Assembly (NCBI RefSeq): GCF_025823185.1
Contig: NZ_JACKVK010000013.1
Location: 1-64,000 of the forward strand
Direction: 5' to 3'
DNA from: Mycobacterium yunnanensis
Lineage (GTDB): Bacteria > Actinomycetota > Actinomycetes > Mycobacteriales > Mycobacteriaceae
Length of the DNA stretch: 64,000 bases
Shown one piece after another: positions 36,110-44,233 of this stretch (positions within the stretch are counted from its first letter, which is position 1; the number at the start of each line of letters is the position of its first letter). A program made the position numbers and the translations under genes. Under the pieces are notes generated by a model. It was given only the letters and a program-made list of their open reading frames with translations, did not search any database and was not told the origin of the DNA.

Positions 36110-36492
36110 TAGCTGGCCTTCAGTTCGATGCCCACGTTGTTCTTCATGCCGCCCTTGAGCTTGCTGAAGACGTTGAACAGCTTGCCGACGATGCCGTAGC
36201 GCCTGCCGATCGCGTCGTAGACCTTCGGCGTCTCGGTTTTGTCCAGGATCGCCGCGACCGCCTCGACGGACTCCCCCTTGGGCTTGCCGCCGCGATCGCA
36301 CTCGGCGATGGTGACGCGCGGGGTGTTGCGGATGCGCTTGACCTTCCAGGACTTCTCCTGGGTGATGGCGACGACGCGACCGCGGTCGTCCGGCGCGACC
36401 CAGATGGCCGTCGGCTTGGGCCGGCCGTCCTTGGTGAACGTCGTCAACAGCACGTACTCGGACTTCGCGACCTCGGCGAACGTGGGGGCCAT
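36109..36492 (-). CDS. PPOX-class (F420-type) oxidoreductase, first paralogue
   Basis: Split-barrel protein of 127 aa, counterpart of Rv2061c next to cobN. It shows YVLLTTFTKDGRPKPTAIW, VVAITQEKSWKVKRIRNTPR and VTIAECDRGGKPKGESVEAV, nearly the same order of motifs as in the next gene. The C-terminal half ends in GKLFNVFSKLKGGMKNNVGIE, unlike its paralogue. It starts 9 bp after the cobN stop on the same strand, so it is likely co-transcribed with cobN. A redox role in cobalamin synthesis is possible but not shown. Confidence 0.87.
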   Translation of the reverse strand: MAPTFAEVAKSEYVLLTTFTKDGRPKPTAIWVAPDDRGRVVAITQEKSWKVKRIRNTPRVTIAECDRGGKPKGESVEAVAAILDKTETPKVYDAIGRRYGIVGKLFNVFSKLKGGMKNNVGIELKAS

Positions 36493-36501
36493 GTGGTGAA
36501 T

Positions 36502-39500
36502 CTAACCCTCCAGGTCGCCTTCGGTCTCGAGCAGCACCTGACGCAGCCCGTCCAGGGTGGCCGACTCGGGCTGAGCCCACATGCCACGCCCGGCGGCCTC
36601 CAGCAGTCGCTCGGCCATGCCGTGCAGCGCCCAGGGGTTGGACTCGTTCATGAACTTGCGGTTCTCCTCGTCGAGCACGTACTCCCCGGCGAGGCGCTCG
36701 TACATCCAGTCGGCCATCACGCCCGCGGTCGCGTCGTACCCGAACAGGTAGTCCACGGTCGCGGCCATCTCGAAGGCGCCCTTGTAGCCGTGCCGACGCA
36801 TCGCCGACATCCAGCGCGGGTTGACCACGCGCGCGCGGAACACGCGGGTGGTCTCCTCCGACAGCGTGCGGGTGCGCACGGCCTCGGGCCGGGTGTTGTC
36901 CCCCACGTAGGCTTCGGGGTCCTGGCCCGTCAGCGCGCGGACGGTCGCGACCATGCCACCGTGGTACTGGAAGTAGTCGTCGGAGTCGGCGATGTCGTGC
37001 TCACGGGTGTCGATGTTCTTCGCCGCCACCGCGATCCTGCGGTACTGGCGGTTCATGTCGTCGCTGGCGGCGGCGCCGTCGAGGCCGCGACCGTAGGCGA
37101 AGCCACCCCATGCGGTGTAGACCTCGGCGAGGTCGGCGTCGTCGCGCCAGTTGCGGCTGTCGATGAGCTGCAGCAAACCCGCGCCGTAGGTCCCCGGCTT
37201 GGAGCCGAAGATGCGGGTCGTGGCTCGGCGCTGGTCGCCGTGGTCGGCGAGGTCGACGCTGGTGTGGGCCTTGACGTAGTTCTGCTCGTCGCTCTCGTCG
37301 AGTTCGGCGACCAGGCGCACGGCGTCGTCGATCATGGTGACGACGTGCGGGAAGGCGTCGCGGAAGAAACCCGAGATGCGGACCGTCACGTCGATGCGGG
37401 GCCGCCCGAGTTCGTCGAGGTCGACGGGCTCGAGGTCGACCACCCGGCGTGACGCGTCGTCCCACACCGGTCGCACGCCGATCAGCGCCAGGACTTCGGC
37501 GACGTCGTCACCGGAGGTGCGCATCGCCGAGGTGCCCCACACCGACAGACCGACCGAGCGCGGATACTCGCCCTTGTCGGCGAGATAGCGCTCTACCAGC
37601 GAATCTGCCAGCGCCATACCGGTTTCCCACGCCAGTCGCGACGGCACGGCCTTGGGGTCGACGGAGTAGAAGTTGCGCCCGGTGGGCAGCACGTTGACCA
37701 GGCCGCGCAGCGGCGAGCCCGACGGGCCGGCGGGGATGAAGCCCCCGTCGAGCGCGTGCAGGATCTGGTCGATCTCGTGGTTGGTCTCCCGCAGCCGCGG
37801 GACCACCTCACCGGCCGCGAAGCGCAGGACGCTCGCCACCTCCGGGGTCTCGGCGATGCGGTCGACGGCCTCGACGTCCCAGTCGGCGTCGGCCAGCGCG
37901 GCGACCAGTTCGCGGGCACGTTGCTCGGCGACGTCGACGGCACCCCTGACGTCGGTGCCGTCCTCGGCCAGGCCGAGCGCCTGACGCAGCCCCGGCACGG
38001 TGTGTTCGCCACCGAAGAGCTGGCGGGCGCGCAGGATCGCCAGCACCAGGTCCAGCTCGGCCTCCCCCACGGGGGCCTGGCCGAGCACGTGCAGACCGTC
38101 GCGGATCTGGACGTCCTTGATCTCGCAGAGCCACCCGTCGACGTGCAGCAGCATGTCGTCGAAGACGTCCTCGTCTGGGCGGTCCTCCAGGCCGAGATCG
38201 TGGTCCATCTTCGCCGCCCGCATCAGGGTCCAGATCTGCTGGCGGATGGCGGGCAGCTTTCCGGGATCCAGCGTGGCGATGTTGGAGTGTTCGTCGAGCA
38301 GTTGCTCGAGACGGGCGATGTCGCCGTAGCTCTCCGCGCGGGCCATCGGCGGGATGAGGTGGTCGACGAGCACCGCGTGGGCCCGGCGCTTGGCCTGGGT
38401 GCCCTCTCCCGGATCGTTGACCAGGAAGGGGTAGATCAGCGGAAGGTCACCCAGCGCCGCATCGGTGCCGCACGTCGACGACATGCCAAGTGTCTTGCCT
38501 GGCAACCACTCCAGGTTTCCATGCTTGCCGAGGTGGACCACGGCGTCGGCCTTGAAATGACCGGAGCAGCCGTTTCCAAATTGCCCGTCGAGCCACCGGT
38601 AGGCCGCCAAGTAGTGGTGGCTGGGCGGTAGGTCGGGGTCGTGGTAGATCGCCACCGGATTGGCGCCGAAACCGCGCGGGGGCTGCACCATGATCACGAC
38701 GTTGCCGGATTGCATTGCGGCGATGACTATCTCGCCGTCGGGATCGTGGGTGCGGTCGACGAACAAGTCGCCGGGCGGCGGACCCCAGTGTTCGACGACG
38801 GCGTCGGCCAGCCCGGCGGGCAGCGTGGCGAACCACGCCCGATAGTCCTTGGCCGACACCCTGATCGGGTTGCGGGCCAGTTGTTCCTCGGTCAACCAGT
38901 CGGGATCTTGGCCGCCGCGTTCGATCAGGGCGTGGATGAGCGCATCGCCATCCTGGGCGTCGACGCCGGGCACGTCCCCGATGTCGTAGCCGGCGTCGCG
39001 CATCGCGCGCAGCAGGCCGACGGCGCTGGCCGGGGTGTCGAGGCCGACGGCGTTGCCGATGCGCGCGTGCTTGGTCGGGTAGGCCGAGAACACCAGCGCC
39101 ACCCGCTTGTCGGCAGGCGCGATGCGTCGCAGCCGGGCCTGCCGCACCGCGAGACCAGCCACCCGCGCACACCGCTCCGGGTCGGCGACGTAGGAGATCA
39201 GACCCTCGTCGTCGATCTCCTTGAACGAGAAGGGAACCGTGATGATGCGACCGTCGAATTCCGGCACGGCCACCTGGGTGGCCACGTCGAGCGGACTCAT
39301 GCCGTCGTCGTTCTCGCTCCACTGCGTCCGCGACGACGTCAGGCACAGCCCCTGCAGGATGGGGATGTTCAGTGCGGCCAGGTGCGCGACGTTCCACGTG
39401 TCGTCGGCGCCTCCTGCGGTCACCGTCGCCGGGACGGCTCCGCCGGCGGCCAGCACGGTCGTCACGAGGGCGTCGACGGTGCTCAGGAGTTCGAGCAGTT

Positions 39501-40107
39501 CGGGTTCGGGCGTGCGCAGCGAGGCCGCGTAGATGGGCACGGGTTGGCCGCCGGCGGCGTCGATCGCGTGACACAGCGCCCCGACGTAGGCCGTGTTGCC
39601 GGCCAGATGCTGGGCCCGGTAGAAGAGGACCGCCACGCGGGGGCCGTCGTTGGAGGCGACGTGGCCCGCCGGGCACTCCAGCACCCCCCACGTGGGGGTG
39701 GCCTCCGGCGGGGCGAAGCCCAATCCCGTCATCAGCAGGGTGTCGCTCAGAAAGGCGTGTAGCTGTTGGAGATTCGCGACACCGCCCTGGGCCAGGTATA
39801 CGTGGGTCTGCAGGGCGACGCCCGCGGGCACCGTGGAATGGCTCATCAGGTCGGCGTCAGGAGATTGTTCGCCGCTGATCACGATCGTGGGGATGCCCTT
39901 GGCGACCACGGCGTCGATGCCGTCCTGCCAGCTGCGGTAGCCGCCGAGGATCCGGATGACGGCGACGTCGACGCCGTCGAGCAGAGTGTCGAGTTCACCG
40001 TCGACCAAGCGGCTGGGGTTCATCCAGCGGTACTGCGCACCGCTGGCGCGCGCCGTCATCAAGTCGGTATCCGACGTGGACAGCAGGAGAACGGTGGGCT
40101 GGTGCAC
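36502..40107 (-). CDS. cobN: Aerobic cobaltochelatase subunit CobN
   Basis: Large subunit of the ATP-dependent CobNST chelatase that inserts cobalt into hydrogenobyrinic acid a,c-diamide; 1201 aa, full length. It has CobN/magnesium-chelatase H signatures such as FSAYPTKHARIGNAVGLDTPAS, HLGKHGNLEWLPGK, and the C-terminal GFAYGRGLDGAAASDDM and SNPWALHGMAERLLEAA. The start is GTG (HQPTVLLLS), without a clear ribosome site. CobS and CobT are not in the window. A 35-residue microprotein gene lies 23 bp upstream. The other cob genes (cobG, cobH) point the other way. Confidence 0.96.
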   Translation of the reverse strand: MHQPTVLLLSTSDTDLMTARASGAQYRWMNPSRLVDGELDTLLDGVDVAVIRILGGYRSWQDGIDAVVAKGIPTIVISGEQSPDADLMSHSTVPAGVALQTHVYLAQGGVANLQQLHAFLSDTLLMTGLGFAPPEATPTWGVLECPAGHVASNDGPRVAVLFYRAQHLAGNTAYVGALCHAIDAAGGQPVPIYAASLRTPEPELLELLSTVDALVTTVLAAGGAVPATVTAGGADDTWNVAHLAALNIPILQGLCLTSSRTQWSENDDGMSPLDVATQVAVPEFDGRIITVPFSFKEIDDEGLISYVADPERCARVAGLAVRQARLRRIAPADKRVALVFSAYPTKHARIGNAVGLDTPASAVGLLRAMRDAGYDIGDVPGVDAQDGDALIHALIERGGQDPDWLTEEQLARNPIRVSAKDYRAWFATLPAGLADAVVEHWGPPPGDLFVDRTHDPDGEIVIAAMQSGNVVIMVQPPRGFGANPVAIYHDPDLPPSHHYLAAYRWLDGQFGNGCSGHFKADAVVHLGKHGNLEWLPGKTLGMSSTCGTDAALGDLPLIYPFLVNDPGEGTQAKRRAHAVLVDHLIPPMARAESYGDIARLEQLLDEHSNIATLDPGKLPAIRQQIWTLMRAAKMDHDLGLEDRPDEDVFDDMLLHVDGWLCEIKDVQIRDGLHVLGQAPVGEAELDLVLAILRARQLFGGEHTVPGLRQALGLAEDGTDVRGAVDVAEQRARELVAALADADWDVEAVDRIAETPEVASVLRFAAGEVVPRLRETNHEIDQILHALDGGFIPAGPSGSPLRGLVNVLPTGRNFYSVDPKAVPSRLAWETGMALADSLVERYLADKGEYPRSVGLSVWGTSAMRTSGDDVAEVLALIGVRPVWDDASRRVVDLEPVDLDELGRPRIDVTVRISGFFRDAFPHVVTMIDDAVRLVAELDESDEQNYVKAHTSVDLADHGDQRRATTRIFGSKPGTYGAGLLQLIDSRNWRDDADLAEVYTAWGGFAYGRGLDGAAASDDMNRQYRRIAVAAKNIDTREHDIADSDDYFQYHGGMVATVRALTGQDPEAYVGDNTRPEAVRTRTLSEETTRVFRARVVNPRWMSAMRRHGYKGAFEMAATVDYLFGYDATAGVMADWMYERLAGEYVLDEENRKFMNESNPWALHGMAERLLEAAGRGMWAQPESATLDGLRQVLLETEGDLEG

Positions 40108-40130
40108 CTACCATTCGTACCGCATCGTGG

Positions 40131-40238
40131 TTACCGGTCGGAGTTTCCCCAGCGGCCGTACCACGATTGTTGGTACGGGCGTCCCAGCATGACCGCCAAT
40201 ACGCCCACCACTGCCGCGAATGCCACTAGTCCCACCAT
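40131..40238 (-). CDS. 35-residue single-span membrane microprotein upstream of cobN
   Basis: Not recognised. The ORF starts at an ATG with a perfect AGGAGGAA six bases upstream, the strongest ribosome site I saw in the window. It encodes a hydrophobic helix (VGLVAFAAVVGVLAVML, about residues 2-18) followed by a short Arg/Tyr/Trp-rich tail (GRPYQQSWYGRWGNSDR). It ends 23 bp before the cobN start. It could be a translated leader, a membrane subunit working with CobN, or a cobalt-related microprotein. A perfect 8-bp stem (40156-40178) lies inside its coding sequence. It differs from CbtB and no homologue is known to me. Confidence 0.62.
   Translation of the reverse strand: MVGLVAFAAVVGVLAVMLGRPYQQSWYGRWGNSDR
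40156..40178 (-). promoter_or_regulatory. Perfect 8-bp stem-loop inside the microprotein gene
   Basis: CCGTACCA-N7-TGGTACGG forms a perfect 8-bp stem with a 7-nt loop in the message upstream of cobN. Further GTACC palindromes occur nearby (40282-40294). It has no U-tract, so a simple terminator is unlikely. It may be an RNA element or a protein site; only the symmetry is seen. Confidence 0.5.
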
Positions 40239-40281
40239 TGCCGTTCCTCCTGCGTCGAGCCGTTGCGTTGACCTGAAGGTA

Positions 40282-40294
40282 GTACCGGCGGTAC
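40282..40294. promoter_or_regulatory. Small palindrome GTACC-GGC-GGTAC
   Basis: A perfect 5-3-5 palindrome in the divergent region between the microprotein and the dioxygenase gene, 44 bp before the microprotein start. It shares the GTACC core with the stem at 40156-40178, which suggests that one factor or one RNA fold may use both. Low-certainty site. Confidence 0.4.
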
Positions 40295-40338
40295 CGCAAG
40301 AGTGGGTTTGGTGCGGGACGGTACAGGCCACTCGTAAA

Positions 40339-40354
40339 CGTGACGCGAGTCACA
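40339..40354. promoter_or_regulatory. Candidate CRP/GlxR-type site
   Basis: CGTGACGCGAGTCACA matches the actinobacterial cAMP receptor protein consensus TGTGA-N6-TCACA except for the first base. It lies 66 bp upstream of the dioxygenase start and in the same divergent region as the cobN-microprotein promoter, so it could act on either side. Motif match only. Confidence 0.5.
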
Positions 40355-40420
40355 ACGGCCCTTCGAATCGTCGGTAGCCGAAGGGTGGCCAGGAACGGCC
40401 ATTCGTGAGCCAATCAGTTC

Positions 40421-41359
40421 ATGGCCAACTCCCCCGTGATCGTCAAGCTCGGCGCGAACATCGGCGCCCGCGTCGACGGCGTTCGACTGACCGGCGACCT
40501 GTCGGCGTCGACCGTCGAAGCGATCAACGCCGCCCTGCTCGAACACCAGGTGATCTTCTTCCGCGACCAGCACCACCTCGACGACGAAAGCCAACTCGAC
40601 GTCGCCAGGGCGCTGGGCACGCCCACCATCGCGCACCCCACGGTGACCTCGCGTGGAGCCGACGTGCTGCCCATCGACTCGCGCTACGACAAGGCGAACT
40701 CCTGGCACACCGACGTCACCTTCGTCGACCGGATTCCCAAGGCGTCGCTGCTGCGGGCCATCACCCTGCCCTCCTACGGCGGCACCACGGCGTGGGCGTC
40801 GACCCGGGCGGCCTACGAGCAGCTGCCGCCACCGCTGGCCGCCCTTGCCGAGAACCTGTGGGCGATCCACACCAACGACTACGACTACGTCAAGGACTTC
40901 GCGGAGACCACCGCCGTCGACGACGAGAACGCCAGGACCACCCGGGAGTACCGCGAGGAGTTCGTCTCCGAGCGCTTCGAGACCGAGCATCCCGTGGTGC
41001 GCGTCCACCCCGAGACGGGACGGCGGGTGCTGCTGCTCGGGCACTTCGTCAAACGCTTCGTCGGGTTCGGCACCAACGAGTCGGCGGCCCTGCTGCAACT
41101 GCTGCAGGCCCGGGTGACCAAGCTGGAGAACACGATTCGGTGGAATTGGAGCCCGGGCGACCTGGCCATCTGGGACAACCGTCAGACGCAGCACTACGCG
41201 GTGTCCGACTACGACGACCAGTACCGTCGCCTGAGCCGGGTCACCCTGGCCGGTGACGTCCCGGTCGACGTCAACGGCACGCCCAGCCGCGTGATCACGG
41301 GCGACGCGTCGCACTACTCGGAGGTCGTGGCGCCGCCGCGTCTGGTCGCCGTACCGTAG
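40421..41359 (+). CDS. TauD/TfdA-family Fe(II)/2-oxoglutarate dioxygenase
   Basis: Non-haem iron dioxygenase of 312 aa. The iron ligands are H96 and D98 in NSWHTDVTF and a distal His in NRQTQHYAVSDY; the 2-oxoglutarate Arg is in RRLSRVTL. It resembles taurine dioxygenase and the alkyl sulfatase AtsK/Rv3406, so a sulfur-scavenging role on sulfonates or sulfate esters is the best guess, parallel to the ssu operon in this window. A CRP-type site lies upstream. It is followed by cobG after 4 bp, which makes co-transcription likely, without an obvious metabolic link. Confidence 0.9.
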   Translation: MANSPVIVKLGANIGARVDGVRLTGDLSASTVEAINAALLEHQVIFFRDQHHLDDESQLDVARALGTPTIAHPTVTSRGADVLPIDSRYDKANSWHTDVTFVDRIPKASLLRAITLPSYGGTTAWASTRAAYEQLPPPLAALAENLWAIHTNDYDYVKDFAETTAVDDENARTTREYREEFVSERFETEHPVVRVHPETGRRVLLLGHFVKRFVGFGTNESAALLQLLQARVTKLENTIRWNWSPGDLAIWDNRQTQHYAVSDYDDQYRRLSRVTLAGDVPVDVNGTPSRVITGDASHYSEVVAPPRLVAVP

Positions 41360-41363
41360 GGGG

Positions 41364-42473
41364 ATGGCCAGAACTCGCAACGACGACGCGTGCCCCGGTG
41401 CGCTCGCCGTTCATCAGGCTGCCGACGGCGCCCTGGCCAGGGTTCGACTCCCCGGCGGCATGATCGAGGCGCCACAGCTCGAGGCGCTGGCGCTGGCCGC
41501 GGCCCGGTTCGGTTCCCCGGCAATGGAACTGACCTCGCGCGGCAACGTGCAGATCCGTGGCATCACCGACGCCGACGCGCTGGCCGCGGCGATCGCCGAG
41601 GCCGGCCTGTTGCCGTCACCCACCCACGAGCGCGTGCGCAACGTCGTCGCGTCACCGCTGACAGGTCGCCGGGGCGGCGTCGCGGACGTGCGGGGCCTCG
41701 TCGGCGCCCTCGACGAGGCGATCCAAGCCGACGGCGCCTTGGCCGGCCTGCCGGGCCGGTTCATGTTCGCCCTCGACGACGGTCGCGGTGACGTGTCCGG
41801 ACTTGGCGCCGACGTGGGCCTGCACTTCGTCGACGACGACACCGCAGCCCTGGTGGTGGCGGGGGTCGACACCGGCGTACGTACCCGTGACGGCGTGCCG
41901 CTGCTGGTCGAGGTGGCTCGGCGGTTCGCCGCGGTGCGCGGAACTGCCTGGCGGACGGCCGAACTCGACGACGTCGCCCCGCTGCTCGAGGGGTTGTCCC
42001 CCTCTGCCGAACCGGGTGCCACCTGGCCCCCCGTCACCCGTCCGCCAGTCGGTTGGCTTCAGCAGGACGACGGCCGGGTCACCCTCGGCGCCGCCGTGCC
42101 CCTCGGCGTTCTGCGGACCAGGGTCGCGGAGTACCTCGCGGCGGTCGGCTCCCCACTGGTGATCACGCCATGGCGGTCGGTGCTGGTGTTCGACCTCGAC
42201 GAGGAGATCGCCGACACCGCCCTGCGGGTGCTCGCCCCACTGGGCCTGGTCTTCGACGAGCAGTCACCGTGGCTCGACGTCAGCTCCTGCACCGGCAGCC
42301 CGGGGTGTGCGCACTCCGCGGCCGACGTGCGGCGCGACGCCGCAGCGGCCGTCGCCGACGGGACCGCCGGTGTGCACCGGCACTTCGTGGGATGCGAGCG
42401 TGCCTGCGGAAGCCCCTCGACCGGGGAGGTCCTCGTCGCCACCGCGGACGGGTACGAACCGCGCCGCCCGTAG
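41364..42473 (+). CDS. cobG: Precorrin-3B synthase
   Basis: Oxygen-dependent ring-contraction step of aerobic cobalamin synthesis, precorrin-3A to precorrin-3B (369 aa). It belongs to the sulfite/nitrite reductase family: TSRGNVQIRGI in the first half, and the [4Fe-4S]/sirohaem-type cysteines CTGSPGC and CERAC near the C terminus. It is followed by cobH 9 bp downstream. Gene order cobG-cobH matches Rv2064-Rv2065. The presence of CobG and CobN indicates the aerobic pathway. Confidence 0.95.
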   Translation: MARTRNDDACPGALAVHQAADGALARVRLPGGMIEAPQLEALALAAARFGSPAMELTSRGNVQIRGITDADALAAAIAEAGLLPSPTHERVRNVVASPLTGRRGGVADVRGLVGALDEAIQADGALAGLPGRFMFALDDGRGDVSGLGADVGLHFVDDDTAALVVAGVDTGVRTRDGVPLLVEVARRFAAVRGTAWRTAELDDVAPLLEGLSPSAEPGATWPPVTRPPVGWLQQDDGRVTLGAAVPLGVLRTRVAEYLAAVGSPLVITPWRSVLVFDLDEEIADTALRVLAPLGLVFDEQSPWLDVSSCTGSPGCAHSAADVRRDAAAAVADGTAGVHRHFVGCERACGSPSTGEVLVATADGYEPRRP

Positions 42474-42482
42474 GGTGATCGG

Positions 42483-43109
42483 GTGCTCGACTACACCCGC
42501 GACGCCGCCGAGATCTACCGCCAGTCGTTCGCGATGATTCGCGACGAAGCCGATCTGGCACGGTTTCCCGACGACGTGTCACGCGTGGTGGTCCGGCTGA
42601 TCCACACCTGCGGTCAGGTCGACGTCGCCCAGCACGTCGCGTTCAGCCCCGGCGTCGTCGACGCCGCCCACCGCGCTCTGGCGGGCGGGGCACCGGTGCT
42701 GTGCGACTCCTCGATGGTCGCCGCGGGCATCACCCGGTCACGGTTGCCCGCCGACAACGAGATCGTCTCGCTGGTCGCCGATCCGCGGGCGGCCGGCCTC
42801 GCCGCGACCATGGGCAACACGCGCTCCGCGGCCGGTGTCGACCTGTGGGCCGACCGGCTCGGTGGGGCCGTGGTCGCGATCGGCAACGCGCCGACCGCCC
42901 TGTTCCGTCTTCTCGAACTCATCGACGAGGGCGCGCCCGTACCCGCGGCGGTCCTGGGCGGCCCGGTCGGCTTCGTGGGATCCGCGCAGTCGAAGGACGA
43001 GCTGGTCGAGCGCCCCCGCGGGATGGACTACCTCGTCGTGACGGGTCGGCGCGGCGGCAGCGCGATGGCCGCGGCCGCCGTCAACGCGGTGGCCACCGAG
43101 CGCGAGTAG
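42483..43109 (+). CDS. cobH: Precorrin-8X methylmutase
   Basis: Moves a methyl group from C-11 to C-12, giving hydrogenobyrinic acid (208 aa). The catalytic-His motif LIHTCGQVD lies at about residues 39-47; CDSSMVAAGI and AVLGGPVGFVGSAQSKDEL are typical. The start GTG/ATG region gives VLDYTRDAAEIYRQSF; I use the frame start at 42483. In M. tuberculosis the fused cobIJ follows directly; here the next gene is unrelated to the pathway. Confidence 0.95.
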   Translation: MLDYTRDAAEIYRQSFAMIRDEADLARFPDDVSRVVVRLIHTCGQVDVAQHVAFSPGVVDAAHRALAGGAPVLCDSSMVAAGITRSRLPADNEIVSLVADPRAAGLAATMGNTRSAAGVDLWADRLGGAVVAIGNAPTALFRLLELIDEGAPVPAAVLGGPVGFVGSAQSKDELVERPRGMDYLVVTGRRGGSAMAAAAVNAVATERE

Positions 43110-43146
43110 ACAACACTGGACAAGTGTCTACTGGGCCGGTTACGTT
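43105..43146 (+). promoter_or_regulatory. Promoter with overlapping 28-bp palindrome
   Basis: A -35-like TGGACA (43117-43122) and a -10-like TACGTT (43141-43146) are 18 bp apart. The -10 lies 7 bp before the ATG at 43154, the spacing of a leaderless message. The -35 sits inside a palindrome with 8-bp arms, AGTAGACA (43105-43112) and TGTCTACT (43125-43132). The left arm contains the cobH stop codon. The layout is that of a repressed promoter; the regulator is unknown. Confidence 0.58.
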
Positions 43147-43153
43147 CGGCCTC

Positions 43154-44233
43154 ATGAGTGGGCCCATTCCACCGGCCGTCGTCATCCCCCGCAGTCCGGC
43201 CGACGTGACACCACGGTGGGTCGAATCCGTGCTCGCCACCGACGTCCGATCCGTCGACGTCACAGCCATCGGCACCGGTCAGACCGGGGCCACCTACCGG
43301 CTCGCGGTGCAGTACGCGACCGACCAGCCGTCGCTGCCCGGCACCTTCGCGATCAAGCTCTCGTCCCAGGACGACGCCGTCCGTGAGCGCGTCGCCCTCG
43401 GATACCGGTCCGAGTACGCCTTCTACACCGAGGTCGCCGACGTCGTCCGGGTCCCCATCCCCCGGCACTTCCACTGCGAGATCTCCTCCGACGGAGGCGA
43501 TTTCGTGCTGGTGCTGGCCGACATGGCCCCTGCGGTACAGGGTGACCAGATCGCCGGGTGCGGGGCGGAGGAGGCACGGCTGGCCGTCCGCGCCCTGGCC
43601 GGTCTGCACGGCCCCACGTGGTGCGATCCACGGTGGCCCGCCTTCGAGGGTCTGGTGATGTCCGCGGCCACCGAGGACGCCATGCGGGGCCTCGGCGAGG
43701 TCGCCGTGCTGGCGGCTCAGATGACACTCGACCGGTTGGGGTCCCGGATGACGGCCGAGGACTGCGACACGATCACCGAGGCGATGTCGCTCGTCGGGCC
43801 GTGGCTGACGGGCACCCAGGACCGCTTCGCGTTGATGCACGGCGACTACCGCCTCGACAACCTCCTCTACACCCCCGACCGCCGTCACGTCACCGTGGTG
43901 GACTGGCAGACGCTGGGCGTCGGGCTGCCTGCCCGCGACCTGGCGTACTTCACCGGGACCAGCCTCGCACCTGAGCTCCGTGCGGTCGTCGAGCACGACC
44001 TGGTGGCCGCCTACTTCGCGGAGCTGTCCGGCTACGGCGTCGGCGACTACGGTCTCGACACGTGCTGGGAGGACTACCGCGTCGGCATGGTGCAGGTGCC
44101 GTTCCTGTCGGTGCTGGGCTGCGCGTTCTCGGTGTCCACCGAGCGCGGTGACGACATGATGCTGGTGATGATGCAACGCGGCTGCCAGGCCATCCGCGAG
44201 CTCGGCAGTCTGGACGCGGTCAGAGCGCTCTGA
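43154..44233 (+). CDS. Phosphotransferase (aminoglycoside/choline-kinase-like)
   Basis: Protein-kinase-like small-molecule phosphotransferase of 359 aa (APH/EcKinase type). The nucleotide region FAIKLSSQDD carries the Lys, the catalytic loop is MHGDYRLDNLLY (HxD...N), and the metal Asp follows in VTVVDWQTLGVG. I chose the ATG at 43154, seven bases after a -10-like hexamer; the frame extends upstream inside cobH. It sits where cobIJ would be expected, has its own promoter and palindrome, and converges with cobK, overlapping it by 14 bp. The substrate is unknown; mycobacteria have many such genes and drug resistance should not be assumed. Confidence 0.85.
   Translation: MSGPIPPAVVIPRSPADVTPRWVESVLATDVRSVDVTAIGTGQTGATYRLAVQYATDQPSLPGTFAIKLSSQDDAVRERVALGYRSEYAFYTEVADVVRVPIPRHFHCEISSDGGDFVLVLADMAPAVQGDQIAGCGAEEARLAVRALAGLHGPTWCDPRWPAFEGLVMSAATEDAMRGLGEVAVLAAQMTLDRLGSRMTAEDCDTITEAMSLVGPWLTGTQDRFALMHGDYRLDNLLYTPDRRHVTVVDWQTLGVGLPARDLAYFTGTSLAPELRAVVEHDLVAAYFAELSGYGVGDYGLDTCWEDYRVGMVQVPFLSVLGCAFSVSTERGDDMMLVMMQRGCQAIRELGSLDAVRAL

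Noticed and set aside
40108..40420. Cobalamin riboswitch upstream of cobN
   Set aside because: The conserved B12-box and pseudoknot words of the AdoCbl switch are not visible on either strand; only GTACC stem-loops are seen.
43105..43132. Rho-independent terminator after cobH
   Set aside because: The palindrome has a 12-nt loop and no T-tract, and a good promoter overlaps it; an operator fits better.
43154..44233. Aminoglycoside resistance gene
   Set aside because: It has the general phosphotransferase fold, but nothing ties it to aminoglycosides; such kinases are numerous in mycobacteria.
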